NCBI GenBank assembly: GCA_016617495.1
Contig: WYCU01000005.1
Span: 186,001 to 250,000 of the forward strand
Reading direction: 5' to 3'
DNA from: Azonexaceae bacterium s22
GTDB lineage: Bacteria > Pseudomonadota > Gammaproteobacteria > Burkholderiales > Rhodocyclaceae
Length of the DNA stretch: 64,000 nucleotides
The notes beneath the pieces are model-generated. The model worked only from the letters and a program-made list of their open reading frames with translations. It did not search any database and was not told the origin of the DNA. This document shows positions 28,434-38,705 of this stretch, piece by piece. Made by a program: the position numbers and the translations under genes. Each line of letters opens with the position of its first letter. The stretch's first letter is position 1.

Positions 28434-29015
28434 TTTTTGCACAATACAACATTGCTCAAGCCGGACTGGGTTTGACAGCAGCATGGGGCGAGTGCGTGGA
28501 TTTTCCGCCCACTCACGTGCTACCCATCACCAGCGTTGGTGAAAAATGCCTGATAGTTCTGCAAGTTTCCCCGACCCCGCTGTAGTTGCTAGCATGCTTC
28601 CCTGATCGCCGTATCGCAATGACTGTCTTGCGCCGGATCAGAAGCCATCTTGCCATCCAACCCGACAATCAGCCTATCTACAGCGATTTGGCGTGCTTCA
28701 CACCCTGACCAGGTTTTATCGATTTCCTTTTGGATCTGCGTCGATTGCGAACCCAGGAAAATTGCAGGATGGGCCGTAGAAATCTGCAGGATTTGGCTTT
28801 CCGAAATTGCGATACCGCCTTGGCTATACAGAATCTGTCTCTGAGATTTCAATTTTGGTCGCCTGACAGCTCTCATGGGCTGCTCAAGAGGCCCAATACC
28901 CAAGTCTTCGCGGATGCGGTGTCGAGTCTTGATTTGCCTAGCAGACTGCAAAAAACTCCCCCAAGGCGATCAATAAGCTAAAAATAAACCCGATCTGCAA
29001 AAGGAGTAGTGGTCT
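28430..29015. other. 586-bp AT-richer stretch without a firm gene
   Basis: Base composition is visibly lower in G+C than the flanks. It begins with TTGCACAATACAACAT (28437-28452), a motif also seen at 34682. A minus-strand frame (28589-28951) is open but starts with TTG and has no clear ribosome-binding site. The last bases hold AAAAGGAG for the downstream gene. Confidence 0.5.
28589..28951 (-). CDS. Doubtful ORF, 120 residues
   Basis: An open frame in the islet, with TTG as first possible start and no clear ribosome-binding site. An internal ATG at 28876 would give 95 residues. Composition is protein-like (few odd repeats), but no motif is recognised. It could be a remnant of imported DNA. 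Confidence 0.2.
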   Translation of the reverse strand: MQSARQIKTRHRIREDLGIGPLEQPMRAVRRPKLKSQRQILYSQGGIAISESQILQISTAHPAIFLGSQSTQIQKEIDKTWSGCEARQIAVDRLIVGLDGKMASDPAQDSHCDTAIREAC

Positions 29016-29588
29016 ATGAAAAGAAAAATCCTTTCCCGAGCACTCTATGTTCTTGCTTTTGCGTTTCTATTTGATCTTATCGTAGGGCCGTTCGCAAATC
29101 CCGCTGCATCGGAAAAAGTAACTATTTATGGAGCGTTTCCTTGCGACAAGGGTTACAAATTAAATGTCTTTCACTCGGCCCACACAACATCCAGATTGGC
29201 TGCGTTCGTTTGTGGCGGTTTTGGGACGGTTACCGATTTCCGTGGCTTTGGTTGTCGGGGTGGCGCGAGATTTGTCAAGGTAAAGCAAATTGGTTGTTGT
29301 AATTACGAAATGGAAATATTTCGGGATTATTATTTTTCCGGGGTTGTAGGATGGATTCGCGGACCTTTGTTCTATAGCGTATTGCCTGCAGATGCCGTGC
29401 CGAAACTCCGTGGATTAGGCTTTCCCAGCGGCTATGAAAAGGTGGAATGCGAAGTTCCGAATAAAAGCGCCACCAATTTGTATGGCCTTTATTGCCACGA
29501 TGCTGGAAGCCGCTCCAATGAATTGGACGACCCGAAGGTTTCACGGTTTCGCTTGGATTTTATGATTTTGGATAACGGTAACAAATAG
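29016..29588 (+). CDS. Unknown exported protein, 190 residues, probably acquired
   Basis: The N-terminus is a signal peptide or anchor (basic start, hydrophobic VLAFAFLFDLIVGPF, possible cleavage near NPAAS). The mature part has about seven cysteines (PCDKGY, FVCGGFG, GCRGGARF, GCCNYE, VECEVP, LYCHD), suggesting disulphides in the periplasm. AAAAGGAG precedes the ATG. Codons are much AT-richer than in neighbours, and the gene sits between two copies of a direct repeat, pointing to recent insertion. No family recognised. Confidence 0.6.
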   Translation: MKRKILSRALYVLAFAFLFDLIVGPFANPAASEKVTIYGAFPCDKGYKLNVFHSAHTTSRLAAFVCGGFGTVTDFRGFGCRGGARFVKVKQIGCCNYEMEIFRDYYFSGVVGWIRGPLFYSVLPADAVPKLRGLGFPSGYEKVECEVPNKSATNLYGLYCHDAGSRSNELDDPKVSRFRLDFMILDNGNK

Positions 29589-29590
29589 AT

Positions 29591-29644
29591 ATGCGGCTAT
29601 TTGAATAGACCGCGAAGCCGACCCCACCGATCCCGTTTGATTTT
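29591..29644. repeat. Right copy of imperfect ~55-bp direct repeat
   Basis: Repeats the 3' end of the gene at 28202-28429 (ATGCGGCT, then GCGAAGCCGACCCCACCG, then CCGTTTGATTTT). It lies 39 bp before the holA stop. With the left copy it brackets the AT-rich islet. Confidence 0.75.
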
Positions 29645-29682
29645 TTCCGGCCTGCGCCTGCCGGGCCATGCCGCGAGGTGGC

Positions 29683-30696
29683 TTACAAAGCCTTGCCCGT
29701 GGCGACGATCACGCCCAGGCGCAAAAACTCATCCCAGACGTTGCCTTGCCCGATGCCTTTGATCAGGCAGTCGATCCGCCCGCATTGTTTCAGCGCTGAT
29801 TGAAGTGTCGCGGTCGACAGTCGCTGGAGGGCTTTTTTCACCGCCTGCTGGCGCGGTCCCCAAACCTTGGCGTCCTTTAGCAGGGCATCCAGCGGACGTC
29901 CGGCATCCAGTCCCTGGTGGATGCCGGTCAGGGCGCGCACTTCTTCGCTCATGGCCCAGAGAATCAGCGGCGGCGCCTCGCCTTCATGCATGAGCCCGTT
30001 GAGCGTGCGCGTCAGACGTGCCACATTGCCGACCAGCAGGGCATCGCGCAGGTCGTCGATGTCATAGCGTGCAACATTGAGCACGGCGGCACGCACCTGT
30101 TCGTTGGTCAGCGTGCCCGTGGGGTAAAGCAGCGCCAGCTTCTGGATTTCCTGATGCGCGGCGAGCAGGTTGCCTTCCACGCGATCGGCAATGAAGGCCA
30201 GGCTGTCGGCATCCGTGCTCTGCTGCTGGCGGCGCAGACGTCCGGCAATCCAGCCCGGGAGTTCGCCCAGCGGCGGCGCATTGAGCTTGAGCACGACCCC
30301 GGCCGTGGCCAACGCCGTAAACCACGCCGCTTTTTCTTCCCGCCAGTCGAGTTCAGGCAGGGTGACGAGCAATACCGTGTCGGGGGAAAGATGTTCGCAC
30401 CACGCTTGCAGCGCGGCACTGCCGTCCTTGCCCGGCTTGCCGCCCGGAATGCGCAATTCGATGAGCTTGCGGTCGCCAAACAGGGAGAGGTTGCCGCCGG
30501 CTTCCAGCAATTGGCCCCAATCGAAATGCGGCAGGACCGTAAGTACTTCGCGTTCGTTGAAACCGCGCTGACGTGCGGCGGCGCGAATGGCGTCGGCGGC
30601 TTCGATCACCAGCAAGGGCTCGTCGCCGTAGAGCAGGTAGAGCGGGCGCAGCTCGCGCTCGAGGTGCGCCGGGAGCTGGTCGCCCCTGAGCTGCAT
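29683..30696 (-). CDS. holA: DNA polymerase III delta subunit
   Basis: 337 residues from ATG at 30696, overlapping the lptE stop (ATGA). The N-terminal AAA-like fold includes RPLYLLYGDEPLLVIEAADAI; later LTNEQVRAAVLNVARYDIDDLRDALL and a C-terminal collar region fit HolA. It is the clamp-loader wrench that opens the beta clamp. A degraded copy of the 37-bp element is read here as LSTATLQS. Confidence 0.92.
   Translation of the reverse strand: MQLRGDQLPAHLERELRPLYLLYGDEPLLVIEAADAIRAAARQRGFNEREVLTVLPHFDWGQLLEAGGNLSLFGDRKLIELRIPGGKPGKDGSAALQAWCEHLSPDTVLLVTLPELDWREEKAAWFTALATAGVVLKLNAPPLGELPGWIAGRLRRQQQSTDADSLAFIADRVEGNLLAAHQEIQKLALLYPTGTLTNEQVRAAVLNVARYDIDDLRDALLVGNVARLTRTLNGLMHEGEAPPLILWAMSEEVRALTGIHQGLDAGRPLDALLKDAKVWGPRQQAVKKALQRLSTATLQSALKQCGRIDCLIKGIGQGNVWDEFLRLGVIVATGKAL
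29803..29839 (+). repeat. 37-bp interspersed element, degraded copy
   Basis: Core with one mismatch (GTGTCGCGGTCGAC); the first A/T tract is lost, but AGGGC and TTTTTTC are at the correct offsets. It is antisense inside holA in the STATL frame. Confidence 0.5.
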
Positions 30697-31214
30697 CAGT
30701 CCTCTTCCCGGTTGGGGTCTTTCGGCTTGATGAGCGAAAGACGGCGCATGATCTGGCTGACCAGATCGCCGTTCATGTCTCGCCACAGCAGGCCTTCTTC
30801 CAGATCCTTGGCGAGGACGGTCGAATCGTCGTAGGTAATGTCGCGGGACAGGTTGATTTCGTTCGGCGTCACCAGTTCGCGCCCCTTGTTGTCGGTGACG
30901 CGGAAGCGGTAGGCCAGTTGCAGGCGGAATTCACGCACGCGGCCCTGCGCGTTGACGCTGAGGATGCTCTTGACCCGGTTGTCCTGCAGTTGGTGGAACA
31001 CGGCCTCGGCATCGTTCGGCGAATCCACGAGCTGCGTGCTGCCGGCGGCCTTGATGTAACGGCGCAACCAGATGCCGACCTCCGAGGTCTCCGGCAAATT
31101 GATGTACATGGTCTTGTAGGGCAGGCTCGCGCTGCTGCCCCGCAACTGGAAGCCGCAAGCCGTCAGGGCCAGCGAGGCGGAACACAGGGCGAGCAGACGG
31201 CGGCGGGTGAGCAT
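30696..31214 (-). CDS. lptE: LPS-assembly lipoprotein LptE
   Basis: 172 residues. Lipoprotein signal with lipobox LTAC and acylated C20, then GFQLRG typical of LptE/RlpB. It plugs the LptD barrel that inserts LPS into the outer membrane. ATG at 31214 lies 7 bp after the leuS stop. Part of the conserved leuS-lptE-holA operon. Confidence 0.93.
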   Translation of the reverse strand: MLTRRRLLALCSASLALTACGFQLRGSSASLPYKTMYINLPETSEVGIWLRRYIKAAGSTQLVDSPNDAEAVFHQLQDNRVKSILSVNAQGRVREFRLQLAYRFRVTDNKGRELVTPNEINLSRDITYDDSTVLAKDLEEGLLWRDMNGDLVSQIMRRLSLIKPKDPNREED

Positions 31215-31221
31215 GCGAACC

Positions 31222-33852
<2,631 letters not shown>

Positions 33853-33864
33853 CTAAAACGGCCG

Positions 33865-33870
33865 ATTATA
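33865..33870 (-). promoter_or_regulatory. -10 box candidate for leuS
   Basis: TATAAT on the minus strand (followed by CGGCC), 34 bp before the leuS ATG. The -35 region at 17-bp spacing is poor. Confidence 0.4.
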
Positions 33871-33930
33871 CGCGACATTGACAGGGGGCTTGGCCGTGAC
33901 CATCGGCAGGCATCGTCGCGTTCGGACGAT

Positions 33931-33967
33931 GATTTTTGGCCATTTTTCGAGGTCGACCGCGACAATT
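33931..33967 (-). repeat. 37-bp interspersed element, copy 5
   Basis: Perfect core, GAAAAAT, GGCC, AAAAATC. Intergenic, between the small gene at 34177 and leuS. Confidence 0.9.
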
Positions 33968-34052
33968 GGCATCGGGGCGCGCGGCGCCGTGCCGAAGGGT
34001 GGTTCGACCGTCCACCTCGGTTGATAACGAGGCGTGGCGAACGGGAGGGTGA

Positions 34053-34075
34053 GCGTCGCCGAGCTGCGGCGACGC
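34053..34075. terminator. Perfect hairpin, possible terminator
   Basis: 9-bp GC-rich stem with loop AGCTG. No T-run follows on either strand, so intrinsic termination is uncertain. Confidence 0.3.
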
Positions 34076-34176
34076 GTCAGGGGTGCCGCTTGCGCGGGTG
34101 ACCGGGTGGCTCTGAGTCTTTCGACGCCAGGCCTGCACGCACTGGCGCCGAAGCGGCTCAAATTATCTGCGCCCGG

Positions 34177-34527
34177 TCAGGCTGCTTTTTTTGCCGGGTA
34201 CATGTTGCCCCAGGTGTGCTGCCAGAAACGGTAGGTGTTTTGGGCGGCCATCAGGGAAAGCATCGACATGCGGTTTTGATGGCGCCACATCCATGCCAGT
34301 TGCGGGGCCGGGGTCAGGGCGTATTGCGGCGAGGTGCCGGCTTCGTCTTCAACGAGGCTGAGGAAGCGCTCGACGGCCAGACCCCAGTATTCGGAACCGT
34401 CGGCCTTGCCGGTGAGGGCTTCGGCTTCGGAAACCGCGCGGCGCCAAAGCTTCAGCGCCAGTTCTTCACTGATGCCGGCCTTCTTGGCGATCCAGGGCAA
34501 TATCTTCGGTGCGTTCATGCTGTTCAT
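34177..34527 (-). CDS. Unknown 116-residue soluble protein (possibly PHA-associated)
   Basis: Not firmly recognised. Helical, with ILPWIAKKAGISEELALKLWRRAV, a WGLAVERFLSL segment and a C-terminal aromatic stretch YRFWQHTWGNMYPAKK. AAGGAGCAGCACC precedes the ATG at 34527. The basic, amphipathic ending and the TGCACTGCA dyad 75-83 bp upstream (34602-34610) recall phasin-type genes under PhaR control, but this is only suggestive. Confidence 0.55.
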   Translation of the reverse strand: MNSMNAPKILPWIAKKAGISEELALKLWRRAVSEAEALTGKADGSEYWGLAVERFLSLVEDEAGTSPQYALTPAPQLAWMWRHQNRMSMLSLMAAQNTYRFWQHTWGNMYPAKKAA

Positions 34528-34601
34528 GGTGCTGCTCCTTTTACGTTCTCTCGTGGGGGTGCCACGTGCTGTTATGACCGCCTTATGGGCAATCGGTTTT
34601 G

Positions 34602-34610
34602 TGCACTGCA
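34602..34610. promoter_or_regulatory. TGCACTGCA dyad upstream of the small gene
   Basis: TGCA-C-TGCA in an A/T-rich context (GTGCACTGCAATATT). It resembles the TGC-rich sites bound by PhaR repressors and the TGCAATGCA dyad at 2562-2570. Confidence 0.3.
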
Positions 34611-34739
34611 ATATTTTTTTGTCAGTATACGTCTGTATGACTTTTTGGGTAAGCGACTTGGGTACGAATCGTTTTGCTGCGTTGCACAATTACAACATAT
34701 TGGTCAGACCATTCATCCAGAATCTGTCGCGCCACGCAG

Positions 34740-34745
34740 TATACT
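34740..34745 (+). promoter_or_regulatory. -10 box candidate for uvrD
   Basis: TATACT 28 bp before the helicase ATG at 34774. No good -35 box at standard spacing and no recognisable LexA box. Confidence 0.3.
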
Positions 34746-34773
34746 TGCGGCCGTTCCTTCGATCTTCAAGACC

Positions 34774-36912
34774 ATGTCCGATCTCCTTGCCAACCTGAAT
34801 CCGCCGCAACTTCAAGCAGTTACCTTGCCGCCGGTGCATGCCCTGATCCTGGCCGGTGCGGGTAGTGGCAAGACGCGCGTGCTGACCACGCGCATTGCCT
34901 GGCTGATTTCCACGGGGCAGGTGGGACCGCATGGCGTGCTGGCGGTGACGTTTACCAACAAGGCGGCCAAGGAAATGACGGCACGCCTGTCGTCGCTGGT
35001 GCCGATCAATGTGCGCGGGATGTGGATCGGCACGTTCCACGGCTTGTGCAACCGCCTGCTGCGCGCCCATTACCGCGAGGCCGGTTTGCCGCAGACTTTT
35101 CAGATTCTCGATTCGGCGGACCAGTTGGCCATGGTCAAGCGTTTGCTCAAGAATTTGAACGTCGACGACGAAAAATACCCGCCGCGCGAGTTGTGTCACT
35201 TCATCAATGCGCATAAAGAACAAGGGATCCGCGCCGCCCAGGCCGAGGCCTACGACAGCTACACGCAAAAACGCGTCGAGCTCTATGCAGAATACGAAAC
35301 CCAGTGCAATCGCGAAGGGGTTGTCGATTTTGCCGAACTGCTCTTGCGCTGCCATGAATTGCTGCAGCGCAACGAGCCTTTGCGTGCCCACTACCAACAA
35401 CGCTTTCAGCACATTCTGGTTGACGAGTTCCAGGATACGAACCGCCTCCAGTACGCCTGGTTGCAACTGCTGGCCGGGGGCGGGGCGCGCATTTTCGCGG
35501 TCGGCGACGACGATCAGTCCATCTACCGTTTTCGCGGTGCCGAGGTGGGCAATATGCGCGAATTCGAGCGCGACTACGCGGGCGACAACGTCATTCGTCT
35601 CGAACAGAACTACCGTTCGCACGGCAACATCTTGGCCGCAGCCAACGCCATCATCAAACATAACCGCGACCGGCTCGGCAAGAACCTGTGGACGGAAGCG
35701 GGCGACGGCGAGCCGATCCGCTGCTTCGAAGGCTTCTCCGATCTGGAAGAGGCGCGATTCGTCATCGACGAAATCCGCGAACTGATCCGCGACGGCCTTT
35801 CGCCGACGCAGATTGCCATCCTCTACCGCTCCAACGCCCAGTCGCGGGTGCTCGAACATGAGCTGTTCACCAAGGCGGTGCCCTACAAGGTATACGGCGG
35901 GTTGCGCTTCTTCGAGCGACAGGAAATCAAGCACGCGCTGGCTTACCTGCGCCTGCTCGGCAACCCGGACGACGACACGGCTTTCCTGCGCGTGGTCAAT
36001 TTCCCGACGCGCGGCATCGGTGCACGCTCGCTGGAAAACCTCCAGGCCACGGCGCATCAGCTCAATTCCAGCCTCTACAACGCGGCGGCCTCGCTCACCG
36101 GCAAGGCCGGGCAAACCGTCGGGGCGTTCATCGGGCTGATCGAGCGCCTGCGCCAGGAGACGGCCAGGCTGCCCTTGCCGGAAATTGTCGAGCACGTGAT
36201 CGAACATTCCGGGCTGCTCCAGCATTACCGCACGGAAAAAGAAGGTCAGGAGCGTCTGGAAAACCTCGACGAACTCATCAACGCCGCCGCGACCTTCATC
36301 GACGACGAAGGGGCTGTCGGCGAGGGTGGTGCGCTGGTCTCTTTCCTGACCCATGCCTCGCTGGAATCGGGCGAGCATCAGGCGGGCCAAGGACAGGAAG
36401 CAGTGCAACTGATGACCGTGCACGCCGCCAAAGGGCTGGAGTTCGACGTGGTTTTCATCACCGGGCTGGAGCAGGGCCTGTTCCCCCACGAAAACGCCGT
36501 GCTCGAAGGCAAGGACGGGCTGGAGGAGGAACGCCGCTTGATGTATGTGGCGGTGACCCGGGCGCGCCAACGGCTCTATCTGGCGTGTGCACAGACGCGC
36601 ATGCTGCACGGCCAGACGCGTTACTGCACGCCGTCGTCCTTCCTCGAAGAAATTCCGGAGGCCCTGCTACGCAAGCTGAATCGACGTGCCGAAGCGCCGG
36701 CCGTGCCGGCTGCGGGCAGTTTTGGCGGCGGTTACATGCAAGGCGAAGCCGGCGGCTTCCGCGTCGGCCAGAGTGTCGAGCATCCGAAATTCGGGCTGGG
36801 CGTGATTGTGGCCGCCGAAGGGCGGGGCAGCGATGCCCGTGTGCAGGTCAATTTTGGCAGCGCCGGGATGAAATGGCTGGCGCTCGACTACGCCAAACTG
36901 ACCGCGGTGTAG
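34774..36912 (+). CDS. uvrD: UvrD/Rep-family DNA helicase
   Basis: 712 residues from ATG at 34774 (MSDLLANLNPPQLQAV). Superfamily 1A motifs in order: Walker A GAGSGKTRVL, motif Ia FTNKAAKEM, Walker B VDEFQDTN, motif III GDDDQSIYRFRGA, motif IV QNYRS, motif V TVHAAKGLEFDVVF, motif VI VAVTRARQRLY. The C-terminal tail (KFGLGVIVAAEG...VNFGSAGMKWLALDYAKL) is the UvrD-type Tudor-like domain that contacts RNA polymerase. It unwinds DNA in excision and mismatch repair. The longer frame to 34216 overlaps the antisense small gene and is not used. Confidence 0.93.
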   Translation: MSDLLANLNPPQLQAVTLPPVHALILAGAGSGKTRVLTTRIAWLISTGQVGPHGVLAVTFTNKAAKEMTARLSSLVPINVRGMWIGTFHGLCNRLLRAHYREAGLPQTFQILDSADQLAMVKRLLKNLNVDDEKYPPRELCHFINAHKEQGIRAAQAEAYDSYTQKRVELYAEYETQCNREGVVDFAELLLRCHELLQRNEPLRAHYQQRFQHILVDEFQDTNRLQYAWLQLLAGGGARIFAVGDDDQSIYRFRGAEVGNMREFERDYAGDNVIRLEQNYRSHGNILAAANAIIKHNRDRLGKNLWTEAGDGEPIRCFEGFSDLEEARFVIDEIRELIRDGLSPTQIAILYRSNAQSRVLEHELFTKAVPYKVYGGLRFFERQEIKHALAYLRLLGNPDDDTAFLRVVNFPTRGIGARSLENLQATAHQLNSSLYNAAASLTGKAGQTVGAFIGLIERLRQETARLPLPEIVEHVIEHSGLLQHYRTEKEGQERLENLDELINAAATFIDDEGAVGEGGALVSFLTHASLESGEHQAGQGQEAVQLMTVHAAKGLEFDVVFITGLEQGLFPHENAVLEGKDGLEEERRLMYVAVTRARQRLYLACAQTRMLHGQTRYCTPSSFLEEIPEALLRKLNRRAEAPAVPAAGSFGGGYMQGEAGGFRVGQSVEHPKFGLGVIVAAEGRGSDARVQVNFGSAGMKWLALDYAKLTAV

Positions 36913-36916
36913 CGCC

Positions 36917-37690
36917 ATGACGTTCGCCTGGTTCCTCAAGCAGTGCGTGGCGGCCTTACTGTTGCCGCCGGGGAACGGGCTCTTTCTGCTGTTGCTCGCC
37001 GTGCTCTTCCGCCGTCGGCGCTGGGCGCCGGGTGTGGCGGTGCTGGGCACGGCGCTCCTGTTCCTGCCCGCCTTGCCGCCCGTGGCGCAGGCTTTGATGG
37101 GCACGCTGGAGCGACAGGCTGGGGCGGTCGTCACCTCGGCTGAGGGGGCGCAGGCGATTGTCGTGCTTGGCGGTGGGCTGGATGCCGATGCGCCTGAATA
37201 CGGCGGCGACACGGCCGGTGAGCGCACGCTCGGGCGCCTGCGGTATGGCGCGCAGTTGGCCCGACGTCTTGCCTTGCCGGTGCTGGTGACCGGCGGGCGG
37301 CCGAGCTATGCCACGCGCCCGGAGGCCGACGTGATGGCCGAGATTCTTGAAACGGAGTTTGCGGTCGCCGTGCGCTGGCGCGAAACGGCAGCGCTCGATA
37401 CCGAGGGCAATGCCGTGTTTTCGGCGGCCATTTTGCGCGATGCCGGGGTCAAACGCATTCTGCTGGTGACCGATGCCTTTCACATGCCGCGGGCGCGCCA
37501 GTTGTTCGCAGCGGCCGGGCTGGAAGTCGTTCCGGCGCCGACCTGGTTCCGCGCCGCGGGCACGCAGCGTCCGGGCTTGCTCGACTGGTTGCCGCGGGCC
37601 AGCGCCCTGCGTTACAGCTACTATGCCCTGCACGAATGGCTGGGCCGACTCTGGCTGCGCCTCAAGGTGGAAGGAAGCCCGGCGCGGTGA
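36917..37690 (+). CDS. YdcF/ElyC-family (DUF218) envelope protein
   Basis: 257 residues. Two N-terminal membrane helices (residues ~7-60), then the DUF218 domain: AIVVLGGGLD, RLRYGAQLARRL-PVLVTGGR, and ILLVTDAFHMPRARQLF with the conserved Asp/His. Homologues ElyC and SanA act in envelope and peptidoglycan homeostasis. It starts 4 bp after uvrD. Confidence 0.85.
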   Translation: MTFAWFLKQCVAALLLPPGNGLFLLLLAVLFRRRRWAPGVAVLGTALLFLPALPPVAQALMGTLERQAGAVVTSAEGAQAIVVLGGGLDADAPEYGGDTAGERTLGRLRYGAQLARRLALPVLVTGGRPSYATRPEADVMAEILETEFAVAVRWRETAALDTEGNAVFSAAILRDAGVKRILLVTDAFHMPRARQLFAAAGLEVVPAPTWFRAAGTQRPGLLDWLPRASALRYSYYALHEWLGRLWLRLKVEGSPAR

Positions 37691-37730
37691 TACCCTCGTT
37701 GTTCTGAACGAACGATAAGGAGGAGACCCC

Positions 37731-38705
37731 ATGGCTTATGCGATCCGATTTCACCAGACCGGCGGCCCGGAAGTGCTCGCTTGGGAAGCGGTTGAGCCGG
37801 GCGAGCCCGGGCCGGGCGAGGCGCGCGTGCGTCACGAGGCCGTTGGGCTCAACTTTATCGATACCTATCACCGTACTGGCCTCTATCCCCTGCCGCTGCC
37901 CTCGGGTATCGGTCTCGAAGGCGCCGGCGTGGTCGAAGCCATTGGCCCCGGTGTGACCGAAGTGGCCGTCGGCGACCGCGTGGCCTACGCCGGTGGCCCG
38001 GTGGGCGCTTATGCCGAAGTGCGCAACCTGCCGGCGCATCGCCTGTTGCGCCTGCCTGATTCGATCAGCAGCCGGACGGCTGCCGCGATGATGCTGCAAG
38101 GCCTTACCGCAGCCTATCTGCTGCGCAAGACCTACCGCGTGCAGGCCGGCGATACGGTGCTGATCCATGCCGCTGCCGGCGGCGTCGGGCTGATTGCCTG
38201 CCAGTGGGCCAAGGCCCTGGGGGCGACGGTCATCGGCACGGTCGGTTCCCCGGCCAAGGCCGAGCTGGCCAAAGCCCATGGCTGCGACCATGTCATCAAT
38301 TACAGCGTGGAAAACTTTACCCAGCGCGTGCGCGAAATCACCGGCGGGGAAGGTGTCCCGGTGGTCTATGACGGCGTCGGCAAGGATACCTTCATGGGTT
38401 CGCTGGATTGCCTGCGGCCGCTCGGCATGATGGTCACCTATGGCAATGCCTCGGGGCCGGTGCCGCCGCTCGATCTGCTGCTGCTCTCGCAAAAGGGTTC
38501 GCTCTTCGTGACGCGACCGACCATGATGCACTACACGGCCAAGCGCGAAGACCTGGAGGCGCTTGGCGCGGAGTTGTTCGCGGTGGTCGTCAGCGGCAAG
38601 GTGCGCATTGAAATCAACCAGACCTACGCGCTGCGCGATGCCGCTCAGGCGCATCGCGATCTGGAAGCGCGCAAGACCACCGGCTCGACGATCCTGGTGC
38701 CATGA
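37731..38705 (+). CDS. qorA: NADPH:quinone oxidoreductase, zeta-crystallin type
   Basis: 324 residues. N-terminal GroES-like domain (GLNFIDTYHRTGLYPLPLP) and Rossmann fold with HAAAGGVGLIACQWAKALGA. It lacks zinc ligands, as QOR does. It reduces quinones with NADPH in the cytoplasm. GAAGG-like site AAGGAGGAGACCCC before the ATG. Its stop overlaps the TAXI gene start (ATGATG/TGA). Confidence 0.9.
   Translation: MAYAIRFHQTGGPEVLAWEAVEPGEPGPGEARVRHEAVGLNFIDTYHRTGLYPLPLPSGIGLEGAGVVEAIGPGVTEVAVGDRVAYAGGPVGAYAEVRNLPAHRLLRLPDSISSRTAAAMMLQGLTAAYLLRKTYRVQAGDTVLIHAAAGGVGLIACQWAKALGATVIGTVGSPAKAELAKAHGCDHVINYSVENFTQRVREITGGEGVPVVYDGVGKDTFMGSLDCLRPLGMMVTYGNASGPVPPLDLLLLSQKGSLFVTRPTMMHYTAKREDLEALGAELFAVVVSGKVRIEINQTYALRDAAQAHRDLEARKTTGSTILVP

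Noticed and set aside
33853-34161. 102-residue minus-strand frame in the leuS upstream gap
   Set aside because: Composition is random-like and it runs through hairpins and the interspersed element.
34690-36609. 639-residue open frame antisense to uvrD
   Set aside because: Shadow of the helicase gene; no ribosome-binding site or recognised motif.
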